From JAPYTU01 sp036166735 (GTDB lineage Bacteria > Bacteroidota > Bacteroidia > Cytophagales > MED-G16), in NCBI GenBank assembly GCA_036166735.1, contig JAYZHG010000039.1, positions 1 through 31,775 on the forward strand: a stretch of DNA of 31,775 nucleotides, in the 5' to 3' direction. The notes below the pieces were generated by a model. It ran no database searches. It was not told the DNA's origin and was given only the letters and a program-made list of their open reading frames with translations. How positions within the stretch are numbered: the stretch's first letter is position 1; the number at the start of each line of letters is the position of its first letter. This document shows positions 16,414-23,740 of the stretch, one piece after another. Both the position numbers and the translations under genes were made by a program.

Positions 16414-17688
16414 TTAATAATGACATTTTGAACATTCTAAACCACCAACGTCTTCTACCTTCAAAGGACTTTTTGAATTTTTTTTATGTAAAGCTGCTAA
16501 CTTATCATAATAATCATTTCCTTTCGCATTTACCTGTGTATCTCTATGACAATTTATACACCATCCCATTGTTAAATCTGCATATTGATAAACCACATCC
16601 ATCTCTTTTATTGGTCCATGACATGTTTCACAATCTAAACCACCAACAGCGACATGCTGAGAATGATTAAAATAAGCAAGATCAGGTAAATTATGTACTC
16701 TAATCCATTCTATTGGTTTATTTTCTTCATAAGCTGTAAGTATTTTTTGAATTTCTGGTTGATCAGTTTTAATAGCATTATGACAATTCATACAAATATT
16801 AACAGAAGGAATATTAGCAGACTTTGAAATATTTACACCAGTATGACAATAGTTACAATCAATCTCAAATTGACCAGCATGAATTTGATGAGAAAATGCA
16901 ATTGGTTGTGTAGGTTCATAATTTTGTTGAATCCCAACAGTATAAAGACCATCTATACATGATTTTACAATTACTATAATAAAAGTAAAGGAAACAAATC
17001 CTAGTACCATATTACTTTTAACAAATTTCTTTAAATCGAATTTACTCTCTACAATCTCTTTATCATCTATGTTTAAAAGTTTTCCTCCACTTTGAATATC
17101 TTGAAGAGTAACATATTTTCTAGATAGATCTGTAAAACGAAATAGAACAAAAATTATAATAATTAATAAAAGAATATTAAGGGCTAGAGAAATATAAAAA
17201 TTATCAGATACAACAGGAGAAGATTCACCAGTTTGTGATACTTCTGAAACAACAGAAACTTCAACAGGTTTAAATGATTCACTTTTGATATAAGTAAGAA
17301 TAGAATTTAATTCTTCATTAGAAAAATCAAAAGACGTCATCAATGTCTTATTATATTCATTATATAAATTAACCGCATACTCATCACCACTTCTTATAAC
17401 TTTTTGTGAATTTTTTACAAAAGAATATATCCATTCTTCAGATCTTCTCTCATGAACATCTCTTAATGCTGGACCTATTATAACATCATCAATCCCGTGA
17501 CAAACTGTACAATTTCCTTGGAATAATGACTCACCATTTTTTACAATAGATTGATCAAATTCAGACTCAGATTCTTGAGCATATAACAAGGATGATACAG
17601 TGAAAAAATGTGATAGGAATAGTAAACCAAAAAATGGAAAAAATGATAGCTTTTTAAAGTTGAAGCGTTTAGCTCGTTTGGTGAACAT
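16414..17688 (-). CDS. actA: Alternative complex III subunit ActA, multiheme cytochrome c
   Basis: A membrane-anchored hexaheme cytochrome c of 424 residues from ATG 17688. Numbered from that Met: a signal peptide (about 1-37, ending LLYAQ), a monoheme domain with CTVCH (60-64), two helices (about 162-186 and 227-247), then a five-heme domain with CNYCH, CMNCH, CETCH, CINCH and a C-terminal CSKCHY. ActA collects electrons from ActB. The frame is open further upstream to a TTG at 17757, but that start would put 23 extra residues before the signal peptide and overlaps an exact-consensus promoter at 17715-17745, so I prefer the ATG. It is the first gene of the respiratory operon. Confidence 0.94.
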   Translation of the reverse strand: MFTKRAKRFNFKKLSFFPFFGLLFLSHFFTVSSLLYAQESESEFDQSIVKNGESLFQGNCTVCHGIDDVIIGPALRDVHERRSEEWIYSFVKNSQKVIRSGDEYAVNLYNEYNKTLMTSFDFSNEELNSILTYIKSESFKPVEVSVVSEVSQTGESSPVVSDNFYISLALNILLLIIIIFVLFRFTDLSRKYVTLQDIQSGGKLLNIDDKEIVESKFDLKKFVKSNMVLGFVSFTFIIVIVKSCIDGLYTVGIQQNYEPTQPIAFSHQIHAGQFEIDCNYCHTGVNISKSANIPSVNICMNCHNAIKTDQPEIQKILTAYEENKPIEWIRVHNLPDLAYFNHSQHVAVGGLDCETCHGPIKEMDVVYQYADLTMGWCINCHRDTQVNAKGNDYYDKLAALHKKNSKSPLKVEDVGGLECSKCHY

Positions 17689-17714
17689 TTCAGCTATTAA
17701 ATTATAAACTCCGA

Positions 17715-17745
17715 CAAAAGTAATATCCGATTTACTAACATCAAA
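17715..17745 (-). promoter_or_regulatory. Bacteroidota-type promoter for the act-cta operon
   Basis: On the minus strand TTTG (17745-17742) is followed by a 19-base spacer and TACTTTTG (17722-17715). This fits the Bacteroidota sigma-A promoter pattern TTTG-N17-23-TAnnTTTG at every defined base. It lies 26 bases upstream of ATG 17688 of actA, giving an expected leader of about 20 bases. It would drive the whole unit from actA to the small CxxC gene at 1734. This is a sequence match only, without transcript data. Confidence 0.65.
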
Positions 17746-17763
17746 AGATAATTGCAATATGTG

Positions 17764-17790
17764 TTTTATTTAGAATAATTCCAAATAAAA
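17764..17790. repeat. 27-base inverted repeat between fadD and actA
   Basis: A near-perfect dyad centred on 17777, with arms TTTTATTTAGAAT and ATTCCAAATAAAA around a single A and one A/C mismatch. It starts one base after the fadD stop and ends about 20 bases before the act promoter. The minus strand has no U-run after it, so it is not a classic terminator. It could limit read-through from fadD or be an operator for the act-cta promoter. Confidence 0.45.
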
Positions 17791-17791
17791 T

Positions 17792-19471
17792 TTAGTATGA
17801 ATTTTCTTCTAAATCCTTCTCCTTTATAATTCTTCTTAAGATTTTACCAACATTTGATTTTGGTAACTCATCAGTAAATGAAATATGCTTTGGACATTTA
17901 TAACTAGTTAATTTCTCTTTGCAATGCAATTTGATTTCCTCTGGTGTTAATGAATCATCTTTTTTTACAATTACTGCTTTAACTGCTTCAGTAGTCTTTT
18001 TATCTGGAACACCAATAACACCTACTTCTAACACTTTAGGGTGTGATGATATAACATGCTCAACTTCATTAGGGAAAACATTAAAGCCTGAAACCAAAAC
18101 CATTTCTTTTTTTCTATCAACAATTTGAATAAATCCATCCTCATCAATAACTGCTATATCTCCAGTTTTTAACCAATCTCCATCCATCACTTCATTAGTC
18201 TCATCAGGTCTCTTCCAGTAACCCTTCATTACTTGAGGACCTTTGACGCATATTTCACCTCGTTCGCCTATTCCTACTTCATTATTTTCATCATCAATAA
18301 ATTTAACATCTGTACTTGGAAGTGGCAAACCAATAGTTCCTACCCTATCAGTACCATCTAATGGATTCGTTGTAACTACTGGAGAAGTTTCTGTCAAGCC
18401 ATAACCTTCTGCTAGAGGACGACCGGTAATTTCTTTCCATTTATTAGCAACTACTTTCTGGACTGCCATTCCTCCACCAAATGCTACTTTTAATTTTGAA
18501 AAATCTAAATCTTTAAAACCATCCGCATTAAGTAGTCCATTAAACAAAGTGTTGACTCCTGTAATTACAGAAAATTTATGTTTAGATAATTCCTTTATAA
18601 AACCTTTCATATCTCTTGGGTTTGTAATTAAAATGTTTTTTGCTCCCATCTTAAACATTACAAGAGCATTACATACTAAAGCAAAAATATGATATAAAGG
18701 CAATGCTGTAATGCATACTTCTTCTTCATCTTTAAGTAATATTTTCATGCCTTCTGACATCTGAGAGATATTAGAAAGCACATTATAATGAGTTAACATT
18801 GCTCCTTTTGATACTCCTGTCGTTCCTCCAGTATACTGAAGAAATGCTATGTCTTCAGGTGATATATCATGTTTTTTAAATTCATATTTTCCTCCTATAG
18901 ATAATGCTTTTTTAAATGATATAGCTGACGGTAAAGAGAATTTTGGTACCATTTTTTTTACATATTTAACAACAAAATTTACTACACCTCCCTTAAATGC
19001 TCCCAACATATCTCCCATGTCAGATACAATAACATGTTCAATTTTTGTTTCAGAAATTACCTTTTCAAGGTTATAAGCAAAATTTGATAAAATCAGTATT
19101 GTCTTACAACCAGAATCATTAAATTGATGCTTCATTTCACTTGGAGTATAAAGAGGATTAGTATTTACTACTATAATACCCGATCTCAGAGCACCAAATA
19201 ATGCTATAGGATATTGTAAAACATTAGGAGACTGAATTGCTAACCTATCACCTTTTTTCATATGCAATTCTTCAGTTAAATACAACGAAAACTTTTGTGA
19301 TAAAATATCCAACTCTTTATAAGTTATGCTTTTCCCCATATTCTCAAAAGCAACAGAATTTGAAAATTTAATGAAACCTCTATCTAAAAAATCAGCAAAA
19401 GATTTATATTCATCCAAATTTACTGATTCATTAACTCCATTAGGATAATTTTTGAGCCATATCTTTTCCAT
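17792..19471 (-). CDS. fadD: Long-chain acyl-CoA synthetase (FadD type)
   Basis: A 559-residue AMP-forming acyl-CoA ligase, the same size as E. coli FadD. Visible motifs are the P-loop YTGGTTGVSKGAM (213-225), GYGLTETSP (356-364), the hinge region TGDIAVIDEDGFIQIVDRKKE with its conserved Asp and Arg, GFNVFPNEVE after it, and the catalytic Lys543 in NVGKILRR. These activate fatty acids to acyl-CoA through an acyl-adenylate at the membrane surface, for degradation or lipid synthesis. A long leader holding a strong hairpin lies upstream (19526-19553). It is divergent from the asnC-type regulator, which may control it. Chain-length specificity cannot be read from the sequence. Confidence 0.94.
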   Translation of the reverse strand: MEKIWLKNYPNGVNESVNLDEYKSFADFLDRGFIKFSNSVAFENMGKSITYKELDILSQKFSLYLTEELHMKKGDRLAIQSPNVLQYPIALFGALRSGIIVVNTNPLYTPSEMKHQFNDSGCKTILILSNFAYNLEKVISETKIEHVIVSDMGDMLGAFKGGVVNFVVKYVKKMVPKFSLPSAISFKKALSIGGKYEFKKHDISPEDIAFLQYTGGTTGVSKGAMLTHYNVLSNISQMSEGMKILLKDEEEVCITALPLYHIFALVCNALVMFKMGAKNILITNPRDMKGFIKELSKHKFSVITGVNTLFNGLLNADGFKDLDFSKLKVAFGGGMAVQKVVANKWKEITGRPLAEGYGLTETSPVVTTNPLDGTDRVGTIGLPLPSTDVKFIDDENNEVGIGERGEICVKGPQVMKGYWKRPDETNEVMDGDWLKTGDIAVIDEDGFIQIVDRKKEMVLVSGFNVFPNEVEHVISSHPKVLEVGVIGVPDKKTTEAVKAVIVKKDDSLTPEEIKLHCKEKLTSYKCPKHISFTDELPKSNVGKILRRIIKEKDLEENSY

Positions 19472-19525
19472 AAAAATTAAATTATTAGTTCCTTTAAAAG
19501 TATAAGAATTTTAATGAAAAAGAAA

Positions 19526-19553
19526 GGGGACACTAATATTCATTAGTATCCCC
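19526..19553 (-). promoter_or_regulatory. GC-rich hairpin in the fadD leader, possible attenuator
   Basis: On the minus strand GGGGATACTAAT and ATTAGTGTCCCC form a 12-bp stem with one mismatch and a 4-base loop, then TTTCTTTTTC follows. This has the form of an intrinsic terminator, but it stands 55 bases upstream of fadD rather than after a gene. A 10-codon frame (ATG 19565 to TAG 19533, MLFTGDTNEY) enters the stem and ends just past the loop. It could be a leader attenuator or the 3' end of a short RNA. It stands out strongly in this AT-rich background. Confidence 0.5.
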
Positions 19554-19583
19554 AGTAAACAACATTAACCCAAAAATGATAAC

Positions 19584-19591
19584 CAAATTTA
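19584..19591 (-). promoter_or_regulatory. Candidate -7 element for fadD
   Basis: TAAATTTG on the minus strand matches the Bacteroidota -7 consensus TAnnTTTG and would start a transcript about 105-110 bases before fadD, placing the GC-rich hairpin inside its leader. No TTTG is seen 17-23 bases upstream, where the sequence is only A and T, so the promoter may need an activator. It overlaps the AT-rich dyad at 19588-19604. Confidence 0.35.
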
Positions 19592-19617
19592 AAATTATTT
19601 TAAAAAAAATTTAAAAT
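19588..19617. promoter_or_regulatory. AT-rich dyad with repeated half-site, candidate Lrp/AsnC operator
   Basis: TTTAAAAT-T-ATTTTAAA (19588-19604) is a perfect 17-base dyad. Its left half TTTAAAAT recurs at 19610-19617, 22 bases from the first copy, about two helical turns. A further direct repeat GAATTATAA occurs at 19641 and 19657. The gap lies between fadD and an asnC/lrp gene, and regulators of that family often bind AT-rich dyads at their own promoters. Chance AT-rich symmetry is a real alternative. Confidence 0.3.
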
Positions 19618-19710
19618 AATAGATCTATTTTCTAAAAATTGAATTATAATTTTAAAGAATTATAAAATATTTTAATATTATTGTAAATATTAAAAATTAA
19701 CCTCCAAAAA

Positions 19711-20178
19711 ATGAAAACTAATTATCATATTGATAATATCGATTTAAAAATATTAAGTATTTTATCTAAAAATGCTAAAATGCCATATACTGAAGTAGCC
19801 AAAAAAGTATTAGTATCAGGTGGAACTGTTCATGTAAGAATGAAAAAATTAGAGAACATGGGTGTTGTAAAGGGAACAAAATTACAAATTGATTATGAAA
19901 AATTAGGTTATAAAATGAAACTATTTATGGGTATTTATTTAGAAAAAAGTTATCTCTACAGAGATGCTGTTAGAGCTTTAAAACTAATTCCAGAAGTCAT
20001 AGAACTACATGCAATAACAGGTCAGTATACAATATTTGCTAAAATACTATGTAGAGATGCTGTACACTTAAGAAAAGTTTTAGATACTCGAATTCATAAA
20101 GTAAAAGGCATAACAAGAACAGAATCTTTCTTATCAATAGAAGAATCATTCAAAGACGTTTTAAGCCTCAACAACTAA
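19711..20178 (+). CDS. Lrp/AsnC family transcriptional regulator
   Basis: A 155-residue regulator. Residues about 8-52 form the winged helix-turn-helix (IDNIDLKILSILSKNAKMPY, then VAKKVLVSGGTVHVRMKKLE with the recognition helix). Residues about 68-145 form the RAM ligand-binding and oligomerisation domain (FMGIYLEK, LHAITGQYTIFAKILC, and GITRTESFLSIEES). The small-ligand loop GQYTIFAK matches the usual GDYDxxLK pattern only loosely, so the ligand is unknown. It is divergent from fadD and 66 bases upstream of sufB, an order common in Flavobacteria-like genomes. It may control itself, fadD or suf; none of these is shown here. Confidence 0.93.
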   Translation: MKTNYHIDNIDLKILSILSKNAKMPYTEVAKKVLVSGGTVHVRMKKLENMGVVKGTKLQIDYEKLGYKMKLFMGIYLEKSYLYRDAVRALKLIPEVIELHAITGQYTIFAKILCRDAVHLRKVLDTRIHKVKGITRTESFLSIEESFKDVLSLNN

Positions 20179-20220
20179 TAGAAATAGCCTTTTATTATTA
20201 CTTAATTATAATTTCTTAGT

Positions 20221-20228
20221 TAACTTTG
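20221..20228 (+). promoter_or_regulatory. Candidate -7 element for the suf operon
   Basis: TAACTTTG matches TAnnTTTG exactly and ends 16 bases before the sufB ATG, which would give a leader of about ten bases. A TTTG -33 box is not visible 17-23 bases upstream, only TTA-rich sequence. The suf genes might also be read from the asnC promoter 66 bases upstream. Confidence 0.45.
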
Positions 20229-20244
20229 AACTTCAATTTTTTAG

Positions 20245-21690
20245 ATGAACAAAGACGAAAAAATACTTAAAAAATTTACATCAAAAGAATACGAACATGG
20301 ATGGTCAGTGGACTTAGATGTAGACCAAGCTCCTAATGGACTTAATGAGAATATTATAAAGCTTATATCAAAAAAGAAAAATGAGCCAAACTGGTTACTT
20401 AAATGGAGATTAAATGCTTTTTCAATATTTAAAAAAATGAAAAGTCCTGATTGGGCTAATTTAAAAATTCCGAAAATTAATTTTCAAGAAATTTCATACT
20501 ATTCAGCACCAAAACAAAAACAAAAATTAAAATCTCTTAAAGATGTTGATCCAGAACTATTAAAAACATTTGAAAAATTAGGAATTTCACTCAAAGAACA
20601 AGAAAGACTAAGCGGTGTAGCAGTAGATGCAGTAATTGATTCAGTTTCAATTGGTACTACATTTAAAGAAAAATTAAGTGAATTAGGTATTATATTTTGT
20701 TCTTTCTCTGAGGCAGTTGAAGAGCACCCAGAATTAATAAAAAAATATCTAGGAATGATAGTGCCTAAAAATGATAATTATTTTGCCGCTTTAAATTCTG
20801 CCGTATTTTCTGATGGTTCATTCTGTTATATTCCAAAAGGTGTAAGATGTCCAATGGAGCTTTCAACATATTTCAGAATCAATGCGTCTAATACTGGTCA
20901 ATTCGAAAGAACTTTGATTGTTGCAGATGATAACTCATATGTTAGTTATTTAGAAGGTTGCACTGCACCTATGAGAGATGAAAACCAACTTCATGCTGCA
21001 GTAGTAGAAATATTTGCTGGAAAAAATGCTGAAGTAAAATATTCAACTGTACAAAATTGGTACCCTGGAGATAAAAATGGAAAAGGAGGAATTTTTAATT
21101 TTGTTACTAAAAGAGGTATTTGTTATGGTGATTATTCAAAAATTAGTTGGACTCAAGTGGAAACAGGTTCAGCAATTACATGGAAATATCCTTCATGTAT
21201 CTTAAAAGGTCATCATTCTAAAGGTGAATTTTATTCAGTAGCAGTCACTAACAATTATCAACAAGCTGATACAGGAACAAAAATGATTCACATTGGAAGA
21301 AATACGAAATCAAAAATTATATCAAAAGGAATTTCAGCAGGATTCTCTCAAAATAGCTACAGAGGTCAAGTTCGAGTTATGAAAAGAGCTTCAGAATCTA
21401 GAAATTTTTCTCAATGTGATTCTTTACTACTAGGAAATAATTGTGGTGCACATACATTCCCATACATCGATATTGAAAATAAATCTTCCATGGTCGAACA
21501 TGAAGCAACTACATCTAAAATTGGTGAAGACCAAATTTTCTATTGTCTGCAAAGAGGAATTAATGAAGAAAATGCGGTTGCTCTAATAGTAAATGGTTAT
21601 GCAAAAGAAGTGCTCAATCAATTACCTATGGAATTTTCAGTTGAAGCTCAAAAATTATTATCACTAACCCTAGAGGGGAGTGTTGGTTAA
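20245..21690 (+). CDS. sufB: Fe-S cluster assembly scaffold SufB
   Basis: A 481-residue SufB, the core of the SufBCD scaffold that builds Fe-S clusters using sulfur from SufSE. It carries the SufB beta-helix blocks AALNSAVFSDGSFCYIPKGV (181-200), RCPMELSTYFRIN (201-213), YLEGCTAPMRDENQLHAAVV (235-254) and SQCDSLLLGNNCGAHTFPY (389-407). Cys400 in NCGAHT fits the conserved cluster/persulfide Cys (Cys405 in E. coli, by similar position). Length is close to the usual 470-495. It opens the suf operon, with sufC 15 bases downstream. Confidence 0.97.
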   Translation: MNKDEKILKKFTSKEYEHGWSVDLDVDQAPNGLNENIIKLISKKKNEPNWLLKWRLNAFSIFKKMKSPDWANLKIPKINFQEISYYSAPKQKQKLKSLKDVDPELLKTFEKLGISLKEQERLSGVAVDAVIDSVSIGTTFKEKLSELGIIFCSFSEAVEEHPELIKKYLGMIVPKNDNYFAALNSAVFSDGSFCYIPKGVRCPMELSTYFRINASNTGQFERTLIVADDNSYVSYLEGCTAPMRDENQLHAAVVEIFAGKNAEVKYSTVQNWYPGDKNGKGGIFNFVTKRGICYGDYSKISWTQVETGSAITWKYPSCILKGHHSKGEFYSVAVTNNYQQADTGTKMIHIGRNTKSKIISKGISAGFSQNSYRGQVRVMKRASESRNFSQCDSLLLGNNCGAHTFPYIDIENKSSMVEHEATTSKIGEDQIFYCLQRGINEENAVALIVNGYAKEVLNQLPMEFSVEAQKLLSLTLEGSVG

Positions 21691-21705
21691 ACTTAATAAA
21701 AAAAA

Positions 21706-22446
21706 ATGTTAGAAATAAAAAATCTTCATGTATCAATTAACAATAACAAAATCCTTAAAGGTTTAAACCTTAATATTAATAAAGGTGAAGTTCATGCAAT
21801 TATGGGTCCTAATGGCTCAGGGAAAAGTACCTTAGCATCAGTAATTGCTGGAAGAGAAGAATATAAAGTTAATAAAGGAAGTATTATATATTCCAACAAA
21901 AAATTATTAAAATTAAGTGCAGATGAAAGAGCTTTAAAAGGGATTTTTCTTGCTTTTCAATACCCAGTAGAAATACCAGGAGTATCTACAACAAATTTCA
22001 TTAAAACTGCTGTCAATCAAGTAAGAGAATCAAAAGGGAAAAAACCACTTGATGCCGTTGCATTTTTAAAAGTTATGAAAGAAAAAATGAAAATTGTTAA
22101 AATAAATCAAGCGCTATTAAGTAGATCTATAAACGAAGGATTTTCAGGAGGTGAGAAGAAGAGAAATGAAATATTTCAAATGGCAATGCTTGACCCCAAA
22201 CTTGCAATTTTAGATGAGACAGATTCAGGTCTTGATATTGATGCTCTAAAAATTGTAGCAAAGGGAGTAAATAAACTAAAATCAAAAGATAATGCAACAA
22301 TTATTGTAACCCATTATCAAAGATTGCTCGATTATATAATTCCAGATTATGTTCATGTTTTAATTGACGGAAAAATTGTAAAATCTGGTGATAAAAATTT
22401 AGCTCAAGAACTTGAAAAAAAAGGATATGATTGGATTAAAGTTTAA
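21706..22446 (+). CDS. sufC: Fe-S cluster assembly ATPase SufC
   Basis: A 246-residue ABC-type ATPase that drives conformational change of SufBCD during cluster assembly; it is soluble, not a transporter. Walker A is GPNGSGKS (34-41), the Q-loop is in FLAFQYPVEIPGVS (81-94), the signature is FSGGEKKRNE (146-155), Walker B is LAILDETDSGLD (166-177) and the switch His is in IVTHYQR. The EIPGVS after the Q-loop and the KRNE after the signature are specific to SufC. It lies between sufB and sufD with gaps of 15 and 10 bases. Confidence 0.97.
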   Translation: MLEIKNLHVSINNNKILKGLNLNINKGEVHAIMGPNGSGKSTLASVIAGREEYKVNKGSIIYSNKKLLKLSADERALKGIFLAFQYPVEIPGVSTTNFIKTAVNQVRESKGKKPLDAVAFLKVMKEKMKIVKINQALLSRSINEGFSGGEKKRNEIFQMAMLDPKLAILDETDSGLDIDALKIVAKGVNKLKSKDNATIIVTHYQRLLDYIIPDYVHVLIDGKIVKSGDKNLAQELEKKGYDWIKV

Positions 22447-22456
22447 TAATTAAAAA

Positions 22457-23740
22457 ATGATAAAAGATTTTGCTTCTATAAAAAAAAACATTTCCAAAGA
22501 AACCAATAACACATTAAAAATTAAAAAAACTAAAGTTTTTAATTCATTGGATAATATTTTAAAAACATACAAAGAAGAATACAAATATTCTCCCTTATTG
22601 AGAAAAGTTTCAAAAAAATTTAATATTCTTAAAGTTGATTCTTATAAAGAGAAACAAAAGAATATTGATAAAAAAATACTTAATCAATATAAAAATCAGT
22701 ACTCAATTATTACAATAAATGGATTGTTTCAAAAAAATGAATCAAAGATTCCTAATGGCATAAGTGTTAACACTTTTGATAACCTAAATAATACTGACAA
22801 AAAATTCTTTCATAAATGCTTCAACAATCAAGATGATTCTAAAAGTGACATTTTCACATCTATTAATACAATAAACTATAAAGAATCCTTACTTATCAAA
22901 ATTGATAAGAATTATTCTAAAAAAGATCATGTAAACATTTTAAATTTTATAATATCTAATTCCGGTGAATCTATAAATCATATTAGAAAACTAATAGTTT
23001 CTAATCAAAATTCTAAATCAATATTTATAGAAGAATTTATCAGTCTGGATTCTATAGAAAATTTTTCTACCTCTGTAACAGAAATTTTTCAAGAAGAGAA
23101 TTCTGAAATTGAATATTTAAATATTCAAAATGACAAAAATAATTTTCATTTTAATAGTATAAATATCTCTCAAAAACAAAATAGTATATCCAACTGTTTT
23201 ACTTTCAGCTATTCAGGTGCATTAGTTAGAAACAACTTAAATATCAAACTTAAAGAAAAAAACTGTTACTCAAATATGTATGGATTTTATGCTCTTAGAG
23301 AAAAATCTCATGTTGATAATCACACTACCGTCGATCATATAGATGAAAATTCTATTAGCAACGAACATTATAAAGGGATTATGGATAATAATTCCAATGG
23401 AGTATTTAATGGGAAAATATTTGTTAGAAAAAAAGCACAAAAAACAAATGCATTTCAATCAAACAATAACATTCTCTTATCAGATGAGGCAAAAATAAAT
23501 ACAAAACCTCAATTAGAAATTTGGGCTGATGATGTAAAATGTTCTCATGGTTGTACTGTTGGACAACTTGATAAAGAAGCTATATTTTATCTCCAGTCAA
23601 GAGGAATCTCAAGAGAGAAAGCTATTTCAATGCTTCTTGGAGCATTTAGTGAAGAAATTATAGAAAAAATTGAAAATCAATTCGTTAAACAAAAAATTAA
23701 AAAAATAACCTATAAAAAATTAGAACATTTCACATCATGA
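22457..23740 (+). CDS. sufD: Fe-S cluster assembly protein SufD
   Basis: A 427-residue SufD, the partner of SufB in the scaffold. The first 250 residues are lysine- and asparagine-rich and poorly conserved, as is usual for SufD. The C-terminal third is diagnostic: HVDNHTTVDHIDENSISNEHYKGIMD (about 288-313), a GVFNGKIFVRKKAQKTNAFQSNNNILLSD block, and IWADDVKCSHGCTVGQLDKEA with its conserved Cys and His. The SufD His used with SufB for cluster formation is expected in the CSHGCT segment. It overlaps sufS by 4 bases (ATGA). Confidence 0.95.
   Translation: MIKDFASIKKNISKETNNTLKIKKTKVFNSLDNILKTYKEEYKYSPLLRKVSKKFNILKVDSYKEKQKNIDKKILNQYKNQYSIITINGLFQKNESKIPNGISVNTFDNLNNTDKKFFHKCFNNQDDSKSDIFTSINTINYKESLLIKIDKNYSKKDHVNILNFIISNSGESINHIRKLIVSNQNSKSIFIEEFISLDSIENFSTSVTEIFQEENSEIEYLNIQNDKNNFHFNSINISQKQNSISNCFTFSYSGALVRNNLNIKLKEKNCYSNMYGFYALREKSHVDNHTTVDHIDENSISNEHYKGIMDNNSNGVFNGKIFVRKKAQKTNAFQSNNNILLSDEAKINTKPQLEIWADDVKCSHGCTVGQLDKEAIFYLQSRGISREKAISMLLGAFSEEIIEKIENQFVKQKIKKITYKKLEHFTS

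Noticed and set aside
16332..16670. Plus-strand frame of 112 codons, leucine- and histidine-rich
   Set aside because: It is the reverse-strand shadow of the actB start and the CxxCH-rich end of actA.
19526..19553. The hairpin as a terminator of the AsnC-type gene
   Set aside because: That gene starts at 19711 and reads away from the hairpin; the U-rich tail is on the minus strand, so it cannot end that transcript.
22457..23240. The Lys/Asn-rich first part of sufD as a degraded or foreign segment
   Set aside because: The SufD N-terminal region is naturally variable, the frame is intact, and base composition matches its neighbours.
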